Shown here: in pieces, positions 56,197-64,000 of the stretch | How the letters are laid out: each line of letters starts with the position of its first letter | Numbering within the stretch: the stretch's first letter is position 1 | Origin: Solanum dulcamara | Lineage: Eukaryota > Streptophyta > Magnoliopsida > Solanales > Solanaceae | NCBI RefSeq assembly: GCF_947179165.1 | Contig: NC_077245.1 | Location: 36,697,286 to 36,761,285, forward strand | Length of the DNA stretch: 64,000 bases | Direction: 5' to 3' | Notes under the pieces: model-generated | Database searches by the model: none | What the model was told of the DNA's origin: nothing | The model's input: only the letters and a program-made list of their open reading frames with translations | Made by a program: the position numbers and the translations under genes

Positions 56197-57320
56197 CTAT
56201 GTAGCACTCTCTACTTTTTGATTTCTCCTCAACACTTTGATAGATGCAACATCTTTATTCCTTAATCTTTTCACTTTTCGTTCTAATATTTCTACCTGAA
56301 CCTCCTCATAAGTCAAATTCTCTTCAATGTCCACAATTTCTAATGGCACAATAGAGTTTGGATCACCCACAAAATTTCTCAACATCGACATATTAAATAC
56401 CAGATGAACCATAGCCAACTCAAATAGCAAATCTAATTTATATGCCACTTTACCAACATGCTTCAATTTTCTATAAGGTCCTACGTATCTAGGACTCGTT
56501 TTCCCCTTATTACCAAAATGCACTACACCCTTCATAGGTGAAACCTTCAAATACACCCAATCATTCACATTAAATTCAAGCTCTCTTCTTCTAATGTCAG
56601 AATAGGACTTTTGACGACTTTGAGCCATCTTTAATCCTTCTCTTATGATTCTTACTTTCTCCATTGCATCAACTACCAAATTGGGACCAATCAATGCCAT
56701 CTCACCCACTTCAAATTATCCCACCAGGGATTTACATCTTCTTCCATATAAGGCTTCAAAAGGAGCTATTTGATGCTAGAGTGATAACTATTATTTTACG
56801 CAAACTCAATCAGTGTCAAATACTCATCCCAATTTCCTTTAAAATCAATCACACACGCCCTCAACATATCCTCCAAAGTTTGGATCGTTCTTTTGGCTTT
56901 TCCATTGGTTTGGGGATGAAAATTGATACTTAGCTTAACTCTTGTACCAAGACCCTTTTGAAATGAATTCCAAAAGTGTGAAGTGAATTGAGTACCTCTA
57001 TCCGATATAATTAACAAGGGAACACCATGAAGTTTCACAAGTTCACGAATGTATAACTTAGCATAGTCTTTGGTATCATACAAAGTCTTAACAGGTAGAA
57101 AATGTACCAACTTAGTCATTCCGTCTACAACAATCCAAATGGAATCATATTGACTTCTAGTACAAGACAAACCCTTCACATCTTTCCACTTTCAAGTCAG
57201 AATTTCAATGTCTTGAGCTAAACCTCCTAATTTTTGATGCTCAACTTTAACTTGTTCACAGTTAGAAAACTTATCCACAAGCTCCGCTATGTCCTTCTTC
57301 ATGACATTCCATCATTATAC
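56197..57320 (-). pseudogene. Integrase of the minus-strand gypsy element
   Basis: The 57179-56796 piece has the first two catalytic aspartates (WIVVDGMTKLVHF, IISDRGTQFTSHF). The catalytic glutamate of the GQAERT-type motif is Lys (GKAKRTIQ; codon at 56892-56894), a G-to-A change. The 56709-56197 piece holds the C-terminal domain (SPMKGVVHFGNKGKTSPRYV) and a worn chromodomain-like end (LTYEEVQVEILERKVKRLRN). The upstream zinc region (about 57320) is damaged. Confidence 0.85.
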
Positions 57321-57477
57321 TTCCCTCAAATCATGATACATTTTGGTGGATCCTGGATGAATTGAATACCGAGAGCTATGGTCCTCATTAAATATCAACT
57401 CCCTTAGTCCATTCACATTAGGAACACACAAACGACCTTAGTAATGTAGTACCCCATCTCCCCTTTGCGAGAAAGCC

Positions 57478-59013
57478 TTAAAGGGTTTTTTCGGCAACTA
57501 ACTTCTTCAATTCAATCAAAACTAGATCATGATCTTGTTTGACCGTAACATCTTTCACAAGAGATGATTTTGAGCCATTATGTACGAGGACACCTCCATC
57601 ATTGGAATCAACCAAATGCACACCTAAATGTGCCAATCTATGGAAATCCTTAACCAACTCCTTCATACCTTCCTCAACATGTGCAACACTATCCATAGAC
57701 AATCGACTAAGAGCATCGGCTACAATGTTTGCCTTACCTAGATGGTACAACAAACTCATATCATAGTCTTTTAGGTGTTCAAGCCACCTACTTTGTCTAA
57801 GGTACAAGTACCTTTGGATAAATACATATTGTAAGCTTTTTTGGTCAGTAAAACACATCAACATGCACTCCATAAAGATAATGCCACCATATTTTTAAAG
57901 CAAACACAACCGCCGAAAGTTTAAGATCATGGCTTGGATAATTCTGTTTGTACACCTTAAGCTTCCTATGGCTATAACCTTACCATGTTGCATCAAAATA
58001 CAACCCAAACCAATATGTGAGACATCACAATAAACAACAAATCCATCCGAGCTTTCGGCCAATGTCAAAATAGGAGCCGACACAAGATGATCCTTCAATA
58101 TTTAGAAACTTTTCTCACATTCTTCCGACCATTGAAATTTCACCTTCATTTGAGTCAACTTAGTCAAATGTGAAGCAATAGACAAAAACCCTTCAACAAA
58201 CCTTCTATAGTATCTGGCCAAACCCAAAAAGCTTTTAATGTCCGAAGGAGATAGTTCTCTAGGCCAAGTCTTTACTGCCTCCATTTTCTTTTGTTCAACC
58301 TTAATCCCATCACCGGGCACCACATGACCAAGAAATGCAACTTTCCTTAGCCAAAATTTGCACTTACTAAACTTGGCAAATAGTTTCTTAGCTCTCAATA
58401 TTTGCAACACAATTCTCAAATGACCCATATGATTTTCCTCATTCTGAGAGTAAATCAAGATGTCATCAATAAATACCACTACAAACATGTCTAAGTATGG
58501 CTTGAAAATATGATTAATCAAATCCATGAAAATAGTGGAAGCAATAGTCAACCCAAACGACATGACTAGAAACTCAAAATGACCATTCAAAATACCATCT
58601 TAGAAATATCACACACTCCCTTACCCTTAGTTGATGGTAACCAGAATGGATATTAATCTTTGAGAAGTAACTTGCTCCTTGTAATTGGTCAAACAAGTCA
58701 TCTACCCTTGAAATTGGATACTTATTCTTTAAGGTGACCTTATTCAATTGCCGGTAGTCTATACACATTCGGAGCGACCCATATTTCTTCCTAACAAACA
58801 ATATGGAGTACCCTATGGTGAAATACTTGGCCTTATAAAACCCTTATCCAACAAATCCTTCAATTGTTCTTTCAACTCCTTAAGTTCTGCCAAAGCAATA
58901 TGGTAAGGAGGAATAAAAATAGATTGGGTATCGGGAAAGAGATCTATGCCAAAGTTAATTTCCCTTTCGAGAGGAACACCGAGCAAGTCATCAGAAAACA
59001 CAATGGAAAACAC
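57478..59013 (-). pseudogene. Reverse transcriptase and RNase H of the minus-strand gypsy element
   Basis: RT fragments: 59013-58813 ([20 protein letters not shown]), 58801-58574 ([20 protein letters not shown]) and 58590-58102 with FIDDILIYS intact. RNase H: 58098-57895 (YCDVSHIGLGCILMQHGKV) and 57873-57478 ([25 protein letters not shown]). Several frameshifts separate the pieces. Confidence 0.88.
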
Positions 59014-59242
59014 ATTAACTATAGGGACTGACTCAAGAGTAGGAGTTTCGTAATCAACATCCCTAACTCACACAATATGATAAATGAATCCTTTGGAAAT
59101 TATTTTACGGGCCTTAAGACATGAGATGAACCAAACCTTAACCACCGAATCATTACCCTTCTACTCAAGAATAGGCTCATTTGGATTGTAGATGCATAAG
59201 TGGCACGTAACTAATCCATACCGAGAATGATATCAAAATTGG

Positions 59243-60290
59243 TCATGTCAAGTTCAACAAGATCACATGGAATAATTTTATGCAAGAACACACATAATAA
59301 TTTCTATAAACTCTCTCGGCTAACACCGAATCACTAATGAGAATATAAACCAAAAAATATTCTAACAATACTTTGGGGCACACATATAATCTCATAGCAA
59401 GGTGAGGACTAACAAAAGATATGTTGTCACCCAGATCAAGCAATGCATAAACATCAAAGTTAAAGACCCGTAACATACCTATGACCACATCCGAAGTCTC
59501 ATCCACATCTTGCCTAGCATGAAGAACATATAATTGGTTGTGAGTTGGCCACCCTTAGGTTGAGCTTAGGCGCCTTGTTGCACTTTGAATCCTTGAGGAA
59601 GACCTTATCCACCTCTATTGGGGCATTCTGAGATCTTGTGCCCCATTTTACCACATCCAAAACAAGCACCCATTCCAACCAAACACTTACCCCCATGGTT
59701 CCTTCCACACTTGGTGCACTTAGGGAGAGTAGTACCACTAACATTCACACCTCTACTTTGTCCCTTAGGGTATGTCACCCTATCCGTGTAAAATCTTTGC
59801 CCCGAATATTGAGAGGAACCTTGACCTTAGAACCTTTGGCTTGATGAAAATGACAATTACCTCCACCAGTCTTAGCATTAGAGAAACTTCCTTCAAACCT
59901 AGCCCTCTTGGACTCTCTCATATTTCTCTCTTTAAGCTTCTCTTCCTCCATTTGTTTGTCATAGGTCATGAGCCGGGATATATTCATCTCTTTCAAAAGC
60001 ATAGCGGTTCAACATTCTTTAGCAAACAAGTCGAACACTCCCAATATAAATTGACTCATTCAAGCATGGGATCGACAACCAATGAAGGAGTATACTTTGA
60101 TAGCTTGGTGAACTTGAGGGAAAAATCCCTCACAATCATTTGACATTGCTTGAGATTACTAAACTCCATTACTTTTGCTTCCCTTAGAACTAGTGGGAAG
60201 AAACGGTCAAGAAAAGCAAGCTTGAAGACTTCCCAACCAACATGAACTTCATCAACTCTTTCTAACTTCAATTGGGTATACCAAACTTGG
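59243..60290 (-). pseudogene. gag and protease of the minus-strand gypsy element, 5' part lost
   Basis: 60290-60056: gag core (WEVFKLAFLDRFFPLVLREA). 60002-59775: MNISRLMTYDKQMEEEKLKE. CCHC knuckle [14 protein letters not shown] at about 59620-59665, intact. Protease 59506-59243 with LLDLGDNISFVSPHLA, where DPGA-type residues have become DLGD. Cut at 60290 by the next LTR. Confidence 0.85.
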
Positions 60291-62524
60291 TGTTATACCC
60301 CGTACTTTTGTACCTTGGAACGCTTCTTAAGTTTCTTAAGCCTTGAAAGGTTATTAAGTTTATGGAAGGGTTCTTAAGTTTCTTTGAGCTTCTTAAAAGT
60401 TACCATGTGATCTGGATAATCTATAACGGTATCAAATAACTCTAAGGAAGGGAGAATGATATACCCCATAATAGAGAAGTTTGGAAATAGGGTTGTAAGA
60501 ATTTAGAAAACGTTGGAGACCAAATAATGAGTCATAGGACTCGACTTAGTTACTTAAGCTACCAACTTGGAAGTCTTACATACTTAAGCTACTTGAATAT
60601 ATTCTAAGCTTACGTAGCAAGAATTACCTATGTTCGTAAAGTAAGACGAGATTATGAACCCACGAGGGGGAAAATAAGGTAACACGTGGCAACATGGGAG
60701 AGTGCTACATGGAAGCAGATGCAAGTGACATATGGCAGCAACTGAAGAAAGGGGGTGGTCCCCCACATGCCATGTGGCAGGTCATGGTTGGAGAAGGTGG
60801 TGTGTTGGCCCAATGAGGGCTTGACACGTATCACCACTTAGGGGTTGACATGTATCACCCCTAAAGTAGCCTATATATATGTTTTATGAATTTTAGATTC
60901 ATCCTTATCCCATAAGTTCCATACTTCTCTAGAAAATTCAAGAGGAAAAAGGAAGAGAAGAAACCCTAGAGCTAGAGAGAAAGTAGTGGCGGCCAAGGAG
61001 AGAAAAAGGTAAGTTTCATGATTTTGTTCCATGAATTAAGTATTTAAGGTATAACATGATGGTATGAAGGTGTTAGTAATATACATTTATGGTTTGGAGC
61101 AGCACCAAAAGGTTAACAAACAGCCACGAAGTTTTAGCCGCGTTAAAAGAACTTCTGAGGCGAGTTTTGGAAAGTTTTGGCGAGTTTCGGGCAAGGTAAG
61201 GTTTTCTCTTACAAATTGGAGTTTATGATGTTGTTATGCAGTATATTACATGTCTTAAATGATTCTGGAAGTGGAAAAATTGTATACGGATGCTTGACGT
61301 TAGAAATATACTAAATTGAAGTCATTAAGTTAAATCGAAGTCGAGTAGTGTGTTGTTATTGTGGTGCTGCGGTTGCATCTGGTTGGATGGCATTGCAGGG
61401 ATGGAAAGTGTTCTAAAAGGGGTGTGGTTACTTCTTGTTGTAGCCACACGACCCTCTATTTCGTATTGTTAAAGGTTTTACGAAATAAAGGTTAAAAACT
61501 CTATTTTGGTATCATAGTTTTGAGCTAGTTGTTTGGAGTTGTATTGAGTAATTTTGAAGTGATTTGATTTTATATATATCTTCTGGTTGTTGTTGATAAT
61601 ATGGTTGCTAAGATTAGCATTTGGATAGGGCAAGTTACAGGGGAGATGCTGCCCGATTTCCGGTAAATTCGGAACTAGTAATAAACTAGTCGAGGGAAAG
61701 GGACAAGGGAATGATTCCTATGAATACTTGAATGATTCCTATGAATACTTGGGCTGTGGAGTTATGCTGTGCCATGTACACATATACTAATGTCTGATGA
61801 TATGATTTGATATTATATGGCCATCTGATATGATATGATATGTTATGGAGATATTCTCTACTCTGGAGTTATGCAACCATATTTTGTTCACCGCATCCCG
61901 TATTGGGGCCAGATATGACATATGTTTTTTCCGCATGCATTATCTGTGCTTGTGATAAACATTTTGATATTCTGGGTATTTCGCTCATTTTCTGCACATT
62001 CTGCTTTAGTTATGATTTTATTTATTACAGTCCATGCTTTACATACTCAGTACATTTTCCGTACTGGCTCTCTGTCTTCGGGGGCTACATTACATGCCCG
62101 CAGATACAGATGCTCGATTTGCCGATCCACTTGCCTAGGACATCCACTTTGCTGTTTGACAGTGTTCCTTTATCCGGAGCCCTATTTTGGTACTAACTTT
62201 TTTGTTGCATATTTGTACACGTTGGTCAAGGGTACGATGTGGCCCTATCCCATCATATGATTAGGCTATCATTCTGTAGAGGTCTGTAGACTTGTATTAT
62301 GGGTTCTGTATATATTATGTGGGGTCTGTATATGTGTTTTTGACTTTGGTGTTCCGAGATGGCCTTAATGGCCTTTGTGTGCTACATCTACATTTGTGTG
62401 CTATCTAGCGGCCTCATTTGCTTTTTACATTTATTTATTCTGCTAATATGCTAATTGGGAATAAAGGGACGTATGGGTGTCTAAGTCGGGCATGAGTCGC
62501 GACCTACCAGATTGGGTCATGAAA
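60291..62524 (+). repeat. 5' LTR of a long-LTR element running off the window
   Basis: Starts TGTTATACCCCGTACTTTTG and ends TTGGGTCATGAA, followed by a primer-binding site. Same family as the solo LTR at 29597-33040 but without its minisatellite and with worn G-boxes (60676-60782). A tandem copy of GAATGATTCCTATGAATACT lies at 61712-61758. A TATA-like CTATATATATG lies near 60879. Confidence 0.85.
62048..62066 (+). promoter_or_regulatory. GTAC inverted repeat (long-LTR element)
   Basis: CAGTAC, 7-nt loop, GTACTG, followed about 32 nt later by GCAGATACAGAT. About 458 bp before the LTR 3' end. Function unknown. Confidence 0.6.
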
Positions 62525-62528
62525 AAAG

Positions 62529-62540
62529 TGGTATTAGAGC
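62529..62540 (+). other. Primer-binding site of the long-LTR element
   Basis: TGGTATTAGAGC, one C-to-T change from the initiator-tRNA-Met site. Confidence 0.85.
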
Positions 62541-64000
62541 AATTTGGTCCTCAGAATGTCAATAGACCATGTCTAGTAGAGTCCTATTTATTGGTGGGTT
62601 GTTCACCACATCTATAAACAGGAGGATACAGGTTATTTAGGATGTTACCTTTTTTTCTTGTCTTAGATCGTGCAATAGAGATGTCTATCAGGATAATCCC
62701 TCCCTATCAGACTACTATGTGTGTGACCATACCTATAAAAGAAGCTTTTTTTTGACCTTCTTTATTGCAGATGGGTATAGGTTGTGGTGGAAAATGAAGA
62801 GACCAACTTTAGATAGTAGAAGGGGTGCGGAAAAGGCCCCTAGAGTACACATGGGACCTCAGGCTCTGGGACCAAGCTGGCGGAACCCCAGTTATTCAAT
62901 TAAGACTGATCCCTCCAAAGACCCTGATTATGTTCTGGAGACCGATCCCTCGGAGGGCCCAACGACAGGTTCCTTAGAGCATCTGATGACCAGGGAAGTG
63001 GTTTTGAAAGCCACGCTAACTGCTCTTATGACCGAGCACTATGTCAGGATGGCTCCTACAGTAAGTTTTACGGTATATTCGAGCCCATTTATCTTGGTCG
63101 TCGGTGAACCAGAAATTACCTGGCTATCGATGTCTTTTGGATTTAAGCAAGGAAGAAGATGAGGGACAAACAAGCAAATGGCAACAAGATAAAGATGGGG
63201 AGCATACTTTAACTCCTAGGTCATCGAGTCGAACTGGGAACTGATCGACTATAGGTAGGAGAGTTTTAGGTATAGTTTTATTGGCTATATGGGGCAATTT
63301 GTCAGTTTGGTTTTGGCTTAAGGTAGGAAGCCCTGCGTGGATGTAATATGAGATGCTATAAACCTATGTATATGTTGGCCTTGTGAGGCGTTATGGTTGT
63401 GATATGATATGATATGGATGTATATATACGTTGGCTTTGCATGACATTCCTGGTATTTCCTGAGTGCAGGTTTGGGATGGGAAGGAATATAGAGGAGACT
63501 CTGTCGATTTTTTTTTGAAACAAAAAAGGAATGAGATACATGTTCATAATACGGTCTGGAAGTTGCTACCGAGTAACCCTATTATGATGAACTAAAGTTG
63601 TAGAGGTACCCTCCGTATTGCTGGTAAGGGGCCCCCATGTTTACTTAGGAAGTTTTATGTCGGAGGAAAACTCCTGTTGGAGGGCAAGGTGTCCAGCAAT
63701 TGGGTTCCCTTTTGGTGGGAAAGTACAGAACCCTCAACCATTAGTGGTGAATTAGATAAGTTGTTCATGACTCAAGAATGAACCTGGAGGTAAACCATAC
63801 GAGTTAGGCACTAAACGGTATTATGGTGCTTATTGGATTTTAATTTCCTTCTGGTAGTGGTTAAAGGATGCTTTATGGTAACCTTTTATTGGTTATTAAG
63901 TGACTAAAATAACTGGTGGATGGAAGACATAAACTTATGGGTTGTCCAGAATCATGTGCTTCATATATTGGATAACATACTAGAAGGATTCAGAGGGGTC
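62541..64000 (+). mobile_element. Interior of the long-LTR element, apparently non-coding
   Basis: The leader at 62570-62690 resembles 53088-53240. No gag motif is found in the 1.4 kb that follows, where an autonomous element would have one. A 147-residue frame at 62719-63162 (with SIKTDPSKDPDYVLETDPSE) has no recognised domain. The element probably belongs to a non-autonomous class like 2352-20473; it runs past the window end, so gag-pol further on cannot be excluded. Confidence 0.55.

Larger units (their letters stand above)
53703..60290 (-). mobile_element. Decayed Ty3/gypsy element, minus strand
   Basis: Visible parts in sense order from high to low coordinate: gag, CCHC knuckle, protease, RT, RNase H, integrase, polypurine tract and 3' LTR. 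It inserted into the plus-strand gag at 53702/53703. Its 5' LTR and gag start are cut off by the insertion at 60291 and, if present, lie beyond the window. Many stops and frameshifts; inactive. Confidence 0.88.

Noticed and set aside
61840..62260. 118- and 112-residue frames in the 60291 LTR
   Set aside because: LTR sequence; the corresponding part of the 29597 solo LTR does not preserve the frames.
1..64000. CRISPR array, bacterial operon, rRNA or complete virus
   Set aside because: The repeats have no CRISPR-type repeat-spacer regularity, the genes are plant genes with introns, and the retroelements are gypsy, LINE and SINE types.

Overview
This is nuclear DNA from a flowering plant, most likely a member of the Solanaceae (genus not decidable from sequence alone). 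The reasons are a MES11-type methylesterase with plant exon structure, a divergent NAC gene, RTE/TS-SINE-type 3' tails ending in TTG repeats, CCHC/DUF4283-type L1 ORF1 remains, and several gypsy-type LTR families of a kind I associate with Solanum, Capsicum and Nicotiana. Nothing bacterial, viral or CRISPR-like is present. The genus-level guess is inference; the gene families are read directly from translations.

Layout. 1-1975: decayed L1 LINE ORF1 (+). 2352-20473: an old non-autonomous LTR retrotransposon (LARD-like; about 2.7-kb LTRs, non-coding interior). Its 5' LTR is interrupted by a MITE (3309-13595), and the MITE is interrupted by a young, almost complete Ty3/gypsy chromovirus (3532-13445, TTTTT target duplication). 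20474-29461: a solo LTR that abuts the previous element and is itself split by a 5.66-kb solo LTR (21623-27278, AGGTG duplication). 29597-33040: a solo LTR on the minus strand. 33740-35735: a dead RTE-type LINE (-). 37563-42551: an intact five-exon methylesterase gene (+), with two short SINE/RTE tails in its introns. 44554-45857: exons of a decayed CPSF160-like gene (-). 46708-47406: an intronless, divergent NAC gene (-), with a partial duplicate of its promoter and N-terminus at 48455-48720. 48917-53703: fragments of two LTR elements, one LTR split by a 1.17-kb piece that looks like plant mitochondrial DNA joined to a gag fragment. 53703-60290: a decayed minus-strand gypsy element whose upstream end is cut by yet another long-LTR element (60291 to the window end, +).

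Genes. Only two protein genes look functional: the MES11-like carboxylesterase and the NAC-like gene. The CPSF160 exons are probably a relic. Almost everything else is nested retrotransposon sequence, so the window reads as a small gene island (37.5-48.7 kb) inside heterochromatin-like nested repeats.

The most interesting signal cuts across the LTRs. Seven different LTR families carry a short GTAC-containing inverted repeat (consensus CAGTAC, a 6-9 nt loop, GTACTG) about 370-520 bp before the LTR 3' end. In several of them a GCAGGTACAGAT-like block follows about 30-45 nt later. Most of the same LTRs also carry a family-specific array of short palindromes or tandem repeats. Three of them share a leader just after the primer-binding site although two appear non-autonomous. 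Together these suggest cis-acting RNA or DNA elements kept in common by otherwise different LTR families. Alignments, identities and distances were judged by eye.
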